Shown: positions 1 to 9,080, counted from the first letter of the stretch. The stretch is DNA of 64,000 nucleotides from an uncultured Lachnospiraceae bacterium (GCA_900546495.1 URDN01000001.1:117065-181064), one strand, 5' to 3'. Made by a program: numbers and translations. Notes: generated by a model not told the origin, from the letters alone.

Positions 1-591
1 AAATTTCGCAGGCTGCCCGTCAATACCAAGAGGTGTATAATATTTTTCCGGTGGATTAGTTCCCGAAACCAGATCTGAGATTTTACCTGCACAGTTCGGT
101 TCCTGTTCCAGCTTCCGCAGCACTTTCGCTACAAACTCCTTCCAGTCTGTCTGATCCTGTTCATTTGGGCGGTCCGGCGCAATCACTTTTGAAAAACTGT
201 GTCGTGACACCACCGCAGCTCCTGCTGCTGTCTGAAAACCGTTCTGTTCCAGAAGCAGGCTAAGCTCCACCAGCGCATCATCAAAATTCCGATTACCGAA
301 TACAACGACTGGTACAGCATACGCGCCATTTCCTGCAAAACTGTCACGAATATAAGGCATGATCTTATTTGGCACACGTCCCGCATAAACCGGTGTTCCG
401 AAAAAGACCAGATCACCGGAAAAAAATGTATATTCTCCCTGCCGATGTTCCGGCAGCGTAAAGTCCATCTCTTCCACTGGCAGATGTAACTGTTCCCCTG
501 CGCACTGTGCCATAGTCGAAACCACCTGTTTTACACTTCCGCAAGGACTGAAATAAACGGAACAGACTCTTTTTATATGATTCAGATTCAT
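1..591 (-). CDS. Flavodoxin-fold protein, probable EFR1-type ferredoxin fusion (partial)
   Basis: The reading frame is open from an ATG at 591 to the left edge (197 codons), so the C-terminus is missing. The start MNLNHIKRVCSVYFSPCG followed by GDLVFFGTPVYAGRVPNK and VVVFGNRNFDDAL is the FMN-binding flavodoxin fold (phosphate loop, then the 50s and 90s loops). This pattern is typical of Clostridia flavodoxin proteins that carry a 4Fe-4S ferredoxin domain at the C-terminus (EFR1 family); that domain would lie outside the window. The likely role is low-potential electron transfer. It is transcribed alone, after the terminator of the neighbouring CoA-transferase operon. Confidence 0.8.
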   Translation of the reverse strand, partial: MNLNHIKRVCSVYFSPCGSVKQVVSTMAQCAGEQLHLPVEEMDFTLPEHRQGEYTFFSGDLVFFGTPVYAGRVPNKIMPYIRDSFAGNGAYAVPVVVFGNRNFDDALVELSLLLEQNGFQTAAGAAVVSRHSFSKVIAPDRPNEQDQTDWKEFVAKVLRKLEQEPNCAGKISDLVSGTNPPEKYYTPLGIDGQPAKF

Positions 592-640
592 AATCAACTT
601 CCCCCATTTCTTTCCTATTATATATATTATATATATTAGT

Positions 641-684
641 AAAAAAGCCTCCTGCTTATCGCTTACACAGCAAAAACAGGAGAC
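641..684 (-). terminator. Rho-independent terminator of the decarboxylase/CoA-transferase operon
   Basis: On the minus strand an 8-bp stem (GTCTCCTG at 684-677 with CAGGAGGC at 654-647, one mismatch) is followed directly by six T residues (646-641). It lies just downstream of the stop codon at 698. Confidence 0.75.
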
Positions 685-697
685 ATTTTTCGCCTGA

Positions 698-1999
698 CTA
701 GATCAATATATTCTGTTTTTTCGCTTCAAACAATAATTCTTCCCGAAATTTTGGATGTGCGATCGCAATTAAGGCTTTCACACGCTCTGATAATGTCTTT
801 CCGCGCAAATGTGCCATACCGTACTCTGTCACAATATAATCCACATCATTCTTGCTGGTCGTTACGATAGAACCTGTGGTCAATACCGGCTTGATCCGGC
901 TGATTGTGCCGCCTTTTGCAGTAGATGGAAATGCGATAAAACTCTTTCCGCCTTTGGACTGCGTTGCGCCTCTGACATAATCAACCTGTCCACCGGAACC
1001 GGATACGTGCTTTGTACCAATGGATTCCGCACACACCTGACCGTAAAAATCCACTTCCAGTGCCGCATTCACAGAAATAAAATCCGGAAGCTGTGCGATC
1101 ACATATGGATTATTTACCTCATTTACCGGAAGAAGCATAAACGATGGATTATCATCAATGTAATCATACATGCGCTGAGAGCCAAAAGCAAGCGTTGCCA
1201 CTGTTTTTCCTTTGTACAGTGTCTTCTTCTCATTTGATACGGCACCACATTCAATCAGTTCTACCATACTGTCAGTAAACAGCTCCGTATGAATACCAAG
1301 ATCTTTTTTCTCTTTCAGTGCCAGTCCGACCGCATCCGGTACTGCTCCGATTCCAAGCTGCAGGGTCGCACCGTTTGGCACTTCTTCTGCAATCTGTAAC
1401 CCAATTTTTTCACTGACCGGATCAATGGATGTCGGTGGCATGATCGGAAGCGGCTCTTTTGACTCGCACAGAGCCTCTACCTGTGAAATATGGATCATCG
1501 GAGCATGCAGTGCCCGCGGTATATTTTCATTTACTTCCAGATAAATATGTTTTCCCTTCTTTAAAAATGCTTCCACATTGGAACCGACCAGACCGGTACT
1601 GAAAAATCCATGCTTGTCCATCGGTGCCACATGAAGGAAAACAGCATCCAGCTCGATATATTTTTCAAACAATCCCGGCATATCCTGATAATAGCATGGC
1701 ATCAGGTCTCCGCGACCCTCATTGATGGATTTGCGCAGTCCCCCACCGGAAAACCAGGAAACCGGAATCACGCCATTTGCTGCATCTGTGGAAAACACAT
1801 CATAAGCCTGCAGATCCAGCAGGGTATGTAACCGCACTTCTCTGATTTCTCCTGCTTTTGCCCGTTTTCCAAGCGCCGCAAAAATTTTTCCCGGTATCGC
1901 AGCCGCAATATCAGCAGCACAGCTCCATCCGTTTTCCACAAAAGCTACAATCCGCTCCGGTGATACCAGTTTTTCCTGATACATTTTCTGATAATCCAT
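698..1999 (-). CDS. Acetyl-CoA hydrolase/transferase family CoA-transferase (4-hydroxybutyrate/butyryl-CoA type)
   Basis: The 433-residue length fits the 4-hydroxybutyrate/butyryl-CoA:acetate CoA-transferase family. Visible motifs are LQLGIGAVPDAV near residue 220, DLGIHTELFTDSMVEL near 240 (the E is the expected thioester-forming glutamate), SIGTKHVSGSGGQVDYVRGA near 335 and DYIVTEYGMAHLRGKT near 395. It begins 2 bases after the stop of the OadA-type gene, so it is the last gene of the six-gene operon and probably translationally coupled. It could release the final acyl product as a free acid, or activate the decarboxylase substrate, by CoA exchange. The exact acyl pair cannot be read from sequence; it looks closer to the AbfT/Cat2 group than to Roseburia-type But. 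Confidence 0.82.
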   Translation of the reverse strand: MDYQKMYQEKLVSPERIVAFVENGWSCAADIAAAIPGKIFAALGKRAKAGEIREVRLHTLLDLQAYDVFSTDAANGVIPVSWFSGGGLRKSINEGRGDLMPCYYQDMPGLFEKYIELDAVFLHVAPMDKHGFFSTGLVGSNVEAFLKKGKHIYLEVNENIPRALHAPMIHISQVEALCESKEPLPIMPPTSIDPVSEKIGLQIAEEVPNGATLQLGIGAVPDAVGLALKEKKDLGIHTELFTDSMVELIECGAVSNEKKTLYKGKTVATLAFGSQRMYDYIDDNPSFMLLPVNEVNNPYVIAQLPDFISVNAALEVDFYGQVCAESIGTKHVSGSGGQVDYVRGATQSKGGKSFIAFPSTAKGGTISRIKPVLTTGSIVTTSKNDVDYIVTEYGMAHLRGKTLSERVKALIAIAHPKFREELLFEAKKQNILI

Positions 2000-2001
2000 A
2001 A

Positions 2002-3459
2002 TTATCCCCTTTCTATCGTATGCGCCACTGCTGACAACAGCACAGGTACTACATCCTCTTCCACCTGATTGTCAATCTCAAAATCCAGAACCGGTTTCTG
2101 GACAGGTCCTTTTTTCTTCTCACGTTTTTTGAAAAAGTCCATTGCAACCTGTGGGAACAACGCATAACTTAATACATCCTCGTCTTTTTCCTTATATTCC
2201 TGTACTTCTTCCTGCAATTTATCCAGCTCATTGTCTAAAAGGTCTGCCGGTCGGCAGGTAATGCCCTCTTCTCCCTGCAATACCTTTTTTTTCAGCTCCG
2301 GATCCACCGGTTTGACGGTTGCACCGTATTTTCCGGCAAGCAGATCCTTTGTCTCTTTTGTAACCATCATATAACGTTTGCCAAACAGTACATTAAAGAC
2401 TGCCTGTGTGCCGACGATCTGAGAAGACGGTGTAACAAGCGGTACCTCACCGAGATCTTTTCGTACGCGTGGTACTTCTTCCAGTACATCATAAAATTTG
2501 TCTTCTGCGTTCTGCTCTTTTAACTGGCTGGTCAGGTTTGACAGCATACCGCCCGGAACCTGATATAGCAATGTCTTGATATCCACACCAAGGTTCTTCG
2601 GATTCAGCAGACCGTTCTGCAGACATTCATCCCGGTATGGGCGGAAATAATCCGCAATCTCTGCCAGTTTCTTCTGATCATATCCGGTATCATATGGTGT
2701 ACCCCGGAACGTTTCTACCATAACTTCTGTCGCCGGCTGGGAAGTACCCAGTGCAAACGGCGAGATTGCACAGTCAATGATATCTACCCCTGCTTCTACT
2801 GCTTTCAGATAGGTCATGGAAGCCACACCTGACGTATAATGGGTATGCAGTTCAACCGGCAGATTTGTATTCTCTTTTAATGCTTTGACCAGTACAGAAG
2901 CTTCATATGGAAGTAATAATCCTGCCATATCTTTGATACAGATGGAATCTGCTCCCATCTGTTCGATCTGTTTTGCCTTGCCTACCCAATATTCCAGCGT
3001 ATAAGCATCCCCCAGTGTATAGGACAATGCCACCTGCGCATGCGCTTTCTCTTTGTTGGCAGCTTTGATACTTGTCTCAAGATTTCTCAGATCATTCAGA
3101 CAGTCAAAAATTCGAATGATGTCAATACCATTTGCTACTGACTTCTGTACAAAATATTCCACTACGTCATCTGCGTACGGACGATATCCGAGAATATTCT
3201 GTCCGCGAAACAGCATCTGCAGCTTTGTGTTCTTAAATCCATCCTTTAATTTTTTCAGACGGTCCCATGGATCCTCATTCAGGAAACGCAGGCAGGCATC
3301 AAAAGTTGCGCCACCCCAGCATTCCACCGCGTGATATCCGACCTGATCCATGGTATCAACGATCGGAAGCATTTTTTCAATCGGCATTCTTGTAGCGATC
3401 AGAGACTGATGCGCATCACGAAGCACTGTTTCCACTATTTTTACAGACTTTTTTCCCAT
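2002..3459 (-). CDS. oadA: OadA/5S-type biotin-dependent carboxyltransferase (pyruvate/oxaloacetate)
   Basis: The 485-residue protein has the HMGL-like TIM barrel of oxaloacetate decarboxylase alpha, transcarboxylase 5S and pyruvate carboxylase. It opens with IVETVLRDAHQSLIATRM (metal and substrate site), has DSICIKDMAGLL with the carbamylated lysine candidate near 180, and ELHTHYTSGVASM with the metal-binding HTH near 215. The C-terminal conserved carboxylase domain is present but no biotinyl domain follows, so it must use the separate carrier encoded upstream. It sits between gcdA and the CoA-transferase, which is unexpected for a simple glutaconyl-CoA decarboxylase and suggests a second keto-acid reaction coupled to the same carrier. 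Confidence 0.85.
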   Translation of the reverse strand: MGKKSVKIVETVLRDAHQSLIATRMPIEKMLPIVDTMDQVGYHAVECWGGATFDACLRFLNEDPWDRLKKLKDGFKNTKLQMLFRGQNILGYRPYADDVVEYFVQKSVANGIDIIRIFDCLNDLRNLETSIKAANKEKAHAQVALSYTLGDAYTLEYWVGKAKQIEQMGADSICIKDMAGLLLPYEASVLVKALKENTNLPVELHTHYTSGVASMTYLKAVEAGVDIIDCAISPFALGTSQPATEVMVETFRGTPYDTGYDQKKLAEIADYFRPYRDECLQNGLLNPKNLGVDIKTLLYQVPGGMLSNLTSQLKEQNAEDKFYDVLEEVPRVRKDLGEVPLVTPSSQIVGTQAVFNVLFGKRYMMVTKETKDLLAGKYGATVKPVDPELKKKVLQGEEGITCRPADLLDNELDKLQEEVQEYKEKDEDVLSYALFPQVAMDFFKKREKKKGPVQKPVLDFEIDNQVEEDVVPVLLSAVAHTIERG

Positions 3460-3478
3460 TCTGACTCCTCCTTAAGCA

Positions 3479-3518
3479 AGAAGAGTTCCTATGCCCTCCA
3501 GGGCTTGGGAACTCTTCT
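3479..3518 (-). promoter_or_regulatory. Strong intercistronic hairpin between gcdA and oadA
   Basis: Arms at 3479-3489 and 3508-3518 form an 11-bp perfect stem (AGAAGAGTTCC with its complement), with a further GCCCT/AGGGC inner stem. No T-run follows on the minus strand and the oadA ribosome site lies immediately downstream. It is therefore more likely an RNA-processing or stability element that sets different expression of gcdA and oadA than a full terminator. Confidence 0.6.
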
Positions 3519-3547
3519 CCATTTCAGACACAATATTTTTTCCTTAT

Positions 3548-5305
3548 TTATTTTTTCTGTGCATTATATTCAGCGATTGCACGTACCGTCAGCATCTGGT
3601 GTACCGGGCAGATGGAACGTGGATTCTGATATGCACTTTCTGTAAACGCGATCATGTAATCACGAATCCGGTTCATTTCTACAATCTCATCTACCATACC
3701 TTCTTTTGCGGTGAATTTCGGTCTGGAATTGTCATAGAATTTCTGGATCAGAGCATTCATCTTATCAATTGTCTCTGTCAGCGATTTTCCTGCCTGTTTA
3801 TCTTTTACCAGTCTGCGGACATACATGGCCGAAGCACCTGTCTCACTGTATAACGCATAAGTCTCACTTGTTGCTGCTCCAATGGAGAATGCATTTGTCT
3901 CACCCTGTGGTCCGCCAAGTACATAATGTGCTGCCGCACTCGCTTTACGAAGTGTGATCTCAAGCTGCGGAATGTTGCTGTTCTGGATCGTATAGATCAG
4001 TGACTGTCCTAATCCCAGAAGTTCCGCTTTTTCTGCAAAATCATCGAGATCAATACCGGTAGTATCCTGGAACCAGATGATCGGAATACGATCCCTTGCA
4101 CACAGTTCTACAAACTCGTTCATCTTGATCAGACCCTGACGATACAGTTTTCCCCCAATGGCTACGGCAGGCTGTGGACGATACTCTGGATAGTTCATAA
4201 ATAAGCCCTGCTGATTACCGATGATACCAACCGGAAGTCCGTAAATACGTGCGATACCGGTCACTACTTCCGGTCCGTAATCCTCTTTGTACTCCAGAAA
4301 TTCGCTGTTGTCCACCAGACGTGGGATTACCTCACGAATGTCATAAATTTTCTTGGAATTCAGTGGAATGATGGAGTAGAGATCTTCGGAATCATACATT
4401 GGCTCCTGCGGCGGTGCGACCCGGAAGAATTCCAGATTGTAGCCCGGCAGATAACCCATATATTTTCTGAGGGCGCAGCATACGCCGTAATCATCATCAT
4501 AGATCTCACGCATAAAACCGGTTTCATAATAATGTACATCAATGGTTCCTGGTGGTTTATGTTTTGGTCCGTCTGTCTGCGCTTTGATCAGTGCCTCAGC
4601 AACTTCTTCATCAATGTATCCCTTTGGAGACATACCGGACTCAATGCCGTTTCCTGCAACTGCCATATTGGCATCTTTCTGTGCCACGATCAATGTCGGG
4701 CTGATGGAATGATATCCACCGCCGGCCGGGTTTGTACCAAAAATACCAACCAGTACCGGAATACCAAGCTGTGGGAGCTCTGCATTTCGATAGAAGGAAG
4801 CACCACCTCCGCGTCGGTTCGGGTATACCAGATGCTGCTCATCAAATTTTACACCGGAGCAGTTCAGCAGGTAGATCAGCGGAATGTTCAGGCATTTTGC
4901 TGTATCTGCTGCTCTCAGCAGGTTTTCTGCCTGCCCAGGTACCCATGCACCTGCCAGTTTTTTATTATCGGAAGCAACAATCACTGCCCATTTACCGTTG
5001 ACTCTTCCAAGACCTTTGATAATGCTGGTAGATCCTGTCTTATTGTCATTCGGATTGTACAGGCTGTTTAACGGGCACCAGGTTTCCTCATCGATCAGCG
5101 CTTCAATTCGCTGCATTGCTGTCATCTGATGTGCTTCATTCAAAGATTCTGTGCTTCGTCCGTTTTCCTGCGCGTCATAAATTAACTGCGCGATCTCTTC
5201 TTCGATTTTTCTGATCTGATCTTTGTTTTCTGTATCCGTTTCCGCAATCGGATGTCCTAACTGCGGCATATTCTGAAAATATCTCGGCATTGAATAACCG
5301 TTCAT
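3548..5305 (-). CDS. gcdA: Glutaconyl-CoA decarboxylase alpha (carboxyltransferase) subunit
   Basis: Transfers CO2 from glutaconyl-CoA to enzyme-bound biotin, giving crotonyl-CoA. The chosen ATG at 5305 is preceded by AAAGGGG and gives 585 residues; the ATG at 5323 lacks a good ribosome site. The N-terminus MNGYSMPRYFQNMPQ resembles the GcdA family as I recall it from Acidaminococcus fermentans (about 587 residues) and differs from the shorter MmdA subunits (about 510). Two crotonase-like carboxyltransferase lobes are visible: ASDNKKLAGAWVPGQAE near 110, FGTNPAGGGYHSISP near 190 and HYVLGGPQGETNAFSIG near 480. Genes for the other pump subunits lie directly upstream. Methylmalonyl-CoA or another acyl substrate is less likely but not excluded. 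Confidence 0.88.
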   Translation of the reverse strand: MNGYSMPRYFQNMPQLGHPIAETDTENKDQIRKIEEEIAQLIYDAQENGRSTESLNEAHQMTAMQRIEALIDEETWCPLNSLYNPNDNKTGSTSIIKGLGRVNGKWAVIVASDNKKLAGAWVPGQAENLLRAADTAKCLNIPLIYLLNCSGVKFDEQHLVYPNRRGGGASFYRNAELPQLGIPVLVGIFGTNPAGGGYHSISPTLIVAQKDANMAVAGNGIESGMSPKGYIDEEVAEALIKAQTDGPKHKPPGTIDVHYYETGFMREIYDDDYGVCCALRKYMGYLPGYNLEFFRVAPPQEPMYDSEDLYSIIPLNSKKIYDIREVIPRLVDNSEFLEYKEDYGPEVVTGIARIYGLPVGIIGNQQGLFMNYPEYRPQPAVAIGGKLYRQGLIKMNEFVELCARDRIPIIWFQDTTGIDLDDFAEKAELLGLGQSLIYTIQNSNIPQLEITLRKASAAAHYVLGGPQGETNAFSIGAATSETYALYSETGASAMYVRRLVKDKQAGKSLTETIDKMNALIQKFYDNSRPKFTAKEGMVDEIVEMNRIRDYMIAFTESAYQNPRSICPVHQMLTVRAIAEYNAQKK

Positions 5306-5351
5306 TGTAAAACCCCTTTCCATATCTTTTTATATCTGAATCATCGTTATC

Positions 5352-6500
5352 TTATACACCAAAAATTGCCATAAATGTTCCGGCTGCTACTGCCGTACCG
5401 ATAACACCTGCAACGTTCGGTCCCATTGCATGCATCAGCAGGAAGTTGGTCGGATCTTCTTCCTGTCCAACCTTCTGTGCGACTCTGGCTGCCATCGGAA
5501 CTGCGGAAACACCGGCGGCCCCGATCAATGGGTTTACTTTTCCATGTGTCAGTACGCACATTACTTTTCCAAGCAGGACACCTGCTGCGGTACCAAATAC
5601 AAATGCGATCAATCCTAATGCTACAATCTTGATTGTATCAAAATTTAAGAATGCTTCCGCACTGGTACTTGCACCTACGGAGGTACCAAGTAAAATAACT
5701 ACGATGTACATTAATGCATTAGATGCTGTTTCACTTAACTGGCGAACCACACCACACTCGCGGAACAGGTTTCCTAGCATCAGCATACCAACTAACGGTG
5801 CGACGGTCGGAAGGATCAGGCAGATCACGATCGTTACGATAACCGGGAACAGAATACATTCCAGTTTGGATACCGGTCTTAACTGTTCCATCTTGATCTG
5901 ACGTTCTTTCTTCGTTGTCAGTAATTTCATAACCGGCGGCTGAATGATCGGCACTAAAGCCATATAAGAATATGCCGCCACAGCGATCGGTCCCATCAGT
6001 GACGTCTGCTGTAATTTACTTACCAAAAATAATGATGTCGGGCCATCTGCACCACCAATGATGGAGATTGCCGCTGCTGCCATATCACTGAATCCCATTC
6101 CCATGGCTCCAAGGTAGGCTGCGAAAATACCAAACTGTGCTGCTGCTCCCAGCAGGAAACTTTTTGGATTTGCGATCAGCGGTCTGAAATCTGTCATGGC
6201 GCCTACACCAAGGAATATCAGTGAAGGTAAGATAGACCATTCATCCAGCGTATAGAAATATCTCAGTAATCCGGCTACGCCATTGGAAGCATTTTTTGCT
6301 TCCACCATGATATCCGGGTAAATATTAACCAGAAGCATACCAAATGCGATCGGTACCAGCAGCAAAGGCTCAAATCCTTTTTTGATTGCCAGATACAGGA
6401 ACACACATGCTACTGCGATCATAATGAGATTACCGAAAGTAATATTAAAAAAGGCTGTCTGATGGATCAGATTTCCCAACGTTCTTCCTAAATCTTCCAC
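5352..6500 (-). CDS. gcdB: Na+-translocating decarboxylase beta subunit
   Basis: Integral membrane subunit (382 residues) that decarboxylates carboxybiotin and exports Na+. It has about ten hydrophobic segments, starting with ITFGNLIMIAVACVFLYLAI. The signature GGADGPTSLFLVSKL (near residue 170) carries the Asp that binds Na+ in the OadB/MmdB/GcdB family. It lies 46 bases upstream of gcdA and 33 bases downstream of the biotin carrier. OadB, MmdB and GcdB cannot be separated by this subunit alone; the name follows the neighbouring alpha subunit. Confidence 0.9.
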   Translation of the reverse strand: MEDLGRTLGNLIHQTAFFNITFGNLIMIAVACVFLYLAIKKGFEPLLLVPIAFGMLLVNIYPDIMVEAKNASNGVAGLLRYFYTLDEWSILPSLIFLGVGAMTDFRPLIANPKSFLLGAAAQFGIFAAYLGAMGMGFSDMAAAAISIIGGADGPTSLFLVSKLQQTSLMGPIAVAAYSYMALVPIIQPPVMKLLTTKKERQIKMEQLRPVSKLECILFPVIVTIVICLILPTVAPLVGMLMLGNLFRECGVVRQLSETASNALMYIVVILLGTSVGASTSAEAFLNFDTIKIVALGLIAFVFGTAAGVLLGKVMCVLTHGKVNPLIGAAGVSAVPMAARVAQKVGQEEDPTNFLLMHAMGPNVAGVIGTAVAAGTFMAIFGV

Positions 6501-6533
6501 TTTTTTCTCCTTTTAATGTTTTCTCATTTTCTT

Positions 6534-7004
6534 TTATCCCACAATAGCCAGAACCTGACCGGTCTCAACCGGATCACCGACATTTGCTTTCAGCTCTTTT
6601 ACGGTACCATCCTGTGGGCAGACAATCGGGATCTCCATCTTCATGGCCTCAAGAATCATGATTGCATCGCCTTTTTTCACTGCCTGGCCAACCTGTGACG
6701 TTACTTTAAATACTTTACCGGTAACGCCTGCGGTAACCTCTGTACCACTTCCGTCAGAAACTGCCGGTGCTACTGGTGCAGGAGCTGCTGCTGGCGCAGG
6801 TGTCGGAGCTGTCGGTGCTGGTGTTGGAGCTGGTTCCGGTGCCACTGCTTTTGCCGGAGCTGCCGGTTCTGGTGCTACAGGCGCTGTTGTGCTTGCTGCT
6901 GCCGCTGCCGGACGGATATGTCCGCGTGGAACCAGATTACCACCAATTTCTTCTACTTCCACTTCATATGTTTTTCCATTTACCGTAATATTATATCTTC
7001 TCAT
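6534..7004 (-). CDS. gcdC: Biotin carboxyl carrier subunit of the Na+-pumping decarboxylase
   Basis: A 156-residue carrier. Residues 1-35 form a short docking head (MRRYNITVNGKTYEVEVEE). Residues 36-83 are a flexible Ala/Pro linker, and 88-156 are a biotinyl domain with the acceptor lysine in ILEAMKMEIP near residue 121. The Ala/Pro linker is characteristic of decarboxylase carriers rather than of acetyl-CoA carboxylase AccB. It probably serves both the glutaconyl-CoA and the OadA-type carboxyltransferases, since neither carries its own biotin domain. Confidence 0.92.
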   Translation of the reverse strand: MRRYNITVNGKTYEVEVEEIGGNLVPRGHIRPAAAAASTTAPVAPEPAAPAKAVAPEPAPTPAPTAPTPAPAAAPAPVAPAVSDGSGTEVTAGVTGKVFKVTSQVGQAVKKGDAIMILEAMKMEIPIVCPQDGTVKELKANVGDPVETGQVLAIVG

Positions 7005-7020
7005 CGTTCTCTCCTTCTCT

Positions 7021-7752
7021 CTATAATGGATTATTTCTCAGGTCACTGCATACCGCAGCTACGATCGCGTACAATACATCTTCATCTATTTCTTCTTCCG
7101 TTGTAAACTCAACCGGAACTTCTGCTGCTTTCTGTTTTTTCTTTTCTTCCAGTTTTGTCTGAACTTTGTTGATCAGACTGAAGCTTGAGATCAGCAGACA
7201 CATCAGAATCAATACTGCAAATACGGTTCCCATACCGATCAGTGTATTCATCAGTGCTTTTCTGGCAATCTCACTGGCTCCATACTGGACACCCATGGTC
7301 AGTGCTTTTGCTGTACCATCCTCATCAAATGTCAGCGTTACATCTGCCTTGTAGTTTTCAAATTCCATCTCTCCACTGAGCGAAATCTCATAATTTCTTT
7401 CTGTGATTTCAAAGGAATCCACCAGTTGCTGCATATCCGTTGTTCCGGCATATGCACCACATTCTTCTTCATTTGCGTTCCATGCATCCAGTATCGACAA
7501 ATACTCACTTCCACTGCTTGGTATTCGTGCCTGCACCAGTGCATAATCCAGTTCCACTTCCCGCATGTCATGCAGTGTCTCAAGATCTTCTTCGTCCATC
7601 TGCATGCACTGACTCAACAGCATGGCTGCCGTCTGACGAATCTCATCTTCACTCGCCTGTCTCGCTTTTGCCGGTACCGCGTTTCCATAGAAAAGCAGTA
7701 CACCGACGGCCAGCAGCAACAGCCCGGAAAGTGTTTTTCTTAGTTTCTTCAT
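7021..7752 (-). CDS. OadG/GcdD-like membrane-anchored accessory subunit
   Basis: First gene of the decarboxylase operon. The start MKKLRKTLSGLLLLAVGVLL gives a classic signal peptide (cleavage likely after PAKA) and 243 residues. A GGGAG ribosome site lies 13 bases upstream; an upstream in-frame ATG at 7800 would bury the signal peptide. An extracytoplasmic region of about 150 residues rich in Glu/Asp is followed by one transmembrane helix (LIGMGTVFAVLILMCLLISS) and a Lys-rich cytoplasmic tail with EEKKKQK, as in OadG-type gamma/delta subunits that hold the complex together. The large exported N-terminal domain is longer than in classical OadG, and I cannot assign it a function. Confidence 0.7.
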   Translation of the reverse strand: MKKLRKTLSGLLLLAVGVLLFYGNAVPAKARQASEDEIRQTAAMLLSQCMQMDEEDLETLHDMREVELDYALVQARIPSSGSEYLSILDAWNANEEECGAYAGTTDMQQLVDSFEITERNYEISLSGEMEFENYKADVTLTFDEDGTAKALTMGVQYGASEIARKALMNTLIGMGTVFAVLILMCLLISSFSLINKVQTKLEEKKKQKAAEVPVEFTTEEEIDEDVLYAIVAAVCSDLRNNPL

Positions 7753-7879
7753 ACTGGATTCATCACTCCCTTCTCCTGTTAATTGGTATATCAGTATCAT
7801 ATACGATGTCCTGTAAGGTCAGCCAATAGTTATCCTGTATACAGCAATCATAAATAACTATATGCCCCGGAAACACCAA

Positions 7880-7908
7880 ATTCCGGAATGCGGTCTGCAT
7901 TCCGGAAT
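7880..7908 (-). terminator. Hairpin after bcd, probable weak terminator
   Basis: A perfect 12-bp stem (ATTCCGGAATGC at 7880-7891 with GCATTCCGGAAT at 7897-7908) and a 5-base loop lie between bcd and the decarboxylase operon. There is no clear T-run on either strand, so it may only partly terminate or may protect the bcd mRNA end. Confidence 0.5.
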
Positions 7909-7940
7909 CTGTCTGTTCCATCAACTTTTTACATATTCTT

Positions 7941-9080
7941 TTATTTTAAAACCTGTTTTGCAATAACAATCTTCTGTACTTCGCTGGTTCCCTCATAAAT
8001 TCTGAGGATTCTCGCATCACGATACATACGCTCAACAGCATAATCTTTCATATAGCCATAACCACCATGAAGCTGCAGCGCCAGATCACATACATAAGTT
8101 GCTGTCTCAGCCGCATAGTATTTTGCCATAGATGCATTTTTGGAAGCATTGCCGCCTTTGCTGCGGATCTCAGCAGCCTGCAGTGTCAGAAGTCTTGCTG
8201 CCTCCACTCTGGTTGCCATATCAGCAATATACCACTGCAATCCCTGATTTGCAGAAATTGGTTTACCAAACTGTACACGATTCTTTGCGTATTCGATACC
8301 TTCTTCCATGGCTCCCTGTGCCAGACCAAATGCCTGGGAAGCAATACCGATACGTCCGCCATCCAGACCACTCATTGCGATCTTGAAACCGTCACCGACT
8401 TTTCCCATGATGGCACTTTCCGGAACGCGGCAATCTTCAAGGATCAGCTCAGATACAGCAGCTCCGTTCATACCCATCTTATTTTCTGTTTTTCCAAGTT
8501 TCAGACCCGGAGTTCCACGCTCTAACAGAAATGCTGTCATGCCGCCTCGTGTGCCTTTTTCCGGATCTGTCAGTGTGATAATGACAAAATGGTTACCCTC
8601 ATCCGGACCGAAATTACTGATAAAGCATTTGGTTCCGTTAATGACATACTCATCTCCATCTTTTACTGCTTTGGTACGCAGTCCACCGGCATCAGAACCT
8701 GCACCCGGCTCTGTCAGACAGAACGCGCCTAATTTTCCTTCTACTGCCTGTGGCAGGAATTTTGCTTTCTGCTCTTCTGTCGCGTTATTCAAAATAATGT
8801 CATTTACCAGCAAATGTACAGCTACGATCTCTGCGGTACTTGCACAACATCTGGCGATTTCAGAAATAGCCAGCACTTTGCAGATCTCATCCATGCCGAC
8901 TCCGCCATATTCTTCCGGGATATTCAGTCCCATAACACCCATCTCGGCAAGTTCTGCGATAGTATCTGCCGGAAATGCACCGGTTTTGTCTACGTCATCT
9001 GCCTTTGGTTTAATCTCTTTTTCCGCATAATCGCGGATCATTTCCTGAATCGCTTTCTGATCCTCTGTTAATTCAAACAT
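7941..9080 (-). CDS. bcd: Butyryl-CoA dehydrogenase (short-chain acyl-CoA dehydrogenase)
   Basis: Reduces crotonyl-CoA to butyryl-CoA with electrons delivered by EtfAB. The 379 residues match the family length. FAD/acyl-CoA motifs are CLTEPGAGSDAGGLRT near 125 and MDEICKVLAISEIA. The C-terminal LRIYEGTSEVQK carries the catalytic glutamate of the Bcd/MCAD group, unlike the two homologues in operon B. It follows etfB and etfA in the order etfB-etfA-bcd, after a 199-base gap, so it probably forms the electron-bifurcating Bcd-Etf complex. The thl-hbd-crt genes that often accompany it lie about 18 kb away. Confidence 0.92.
   Translation of the reverse strand: MFELTEDQKAIQEMIRDYAEKEIKPKADDVDKTGAFPADTIAELAEMGVMGLNIPEEYGGVGMDEICKVLAISEIARCCASTAEIVAVHLLVNDIILNNATEEQKAKFLPQAVEGKLGAFCLTEPGAGSDAGGLRTKAVKDGDEYVINGTKCFISNFGPDEGNHFVIITLTDPEKGTRGGMTAFLLERGTPGLKLGKTENKMGMNGAAVSELILEDCRVPESAIMGKVGDGFKIAMSGLDGGRIGIASQAFGLAQGAMEEGIEYAKNRVQFGKPISANQGLQWYIADMATRVEAARLLTLQAAEIRSKGGNASKNASMAKYYAAETATYVCDLALQLHGGYGYMKDYAVERMYRDARILRIYEGTSEVQKIVIAKQVLK

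Noticed and set aside
3548..5305. Naming the carboxyltransferase methylmalonyl-CoA decarboxylase alpha (mmdA)
   Set aside because: Length (585) and the N-terminal MNGYSMPRYFQNMP block fit glutaconyl-CoA decarboxylase better than the shorter MmdA.
6643..7026. A 127-codon plus-strand frame rich in Ala and Gly
   Set aside because: It is the antisense shadow of the repetitive Ala/Pro linker of the biotin carrier gene and has no ribosome site.
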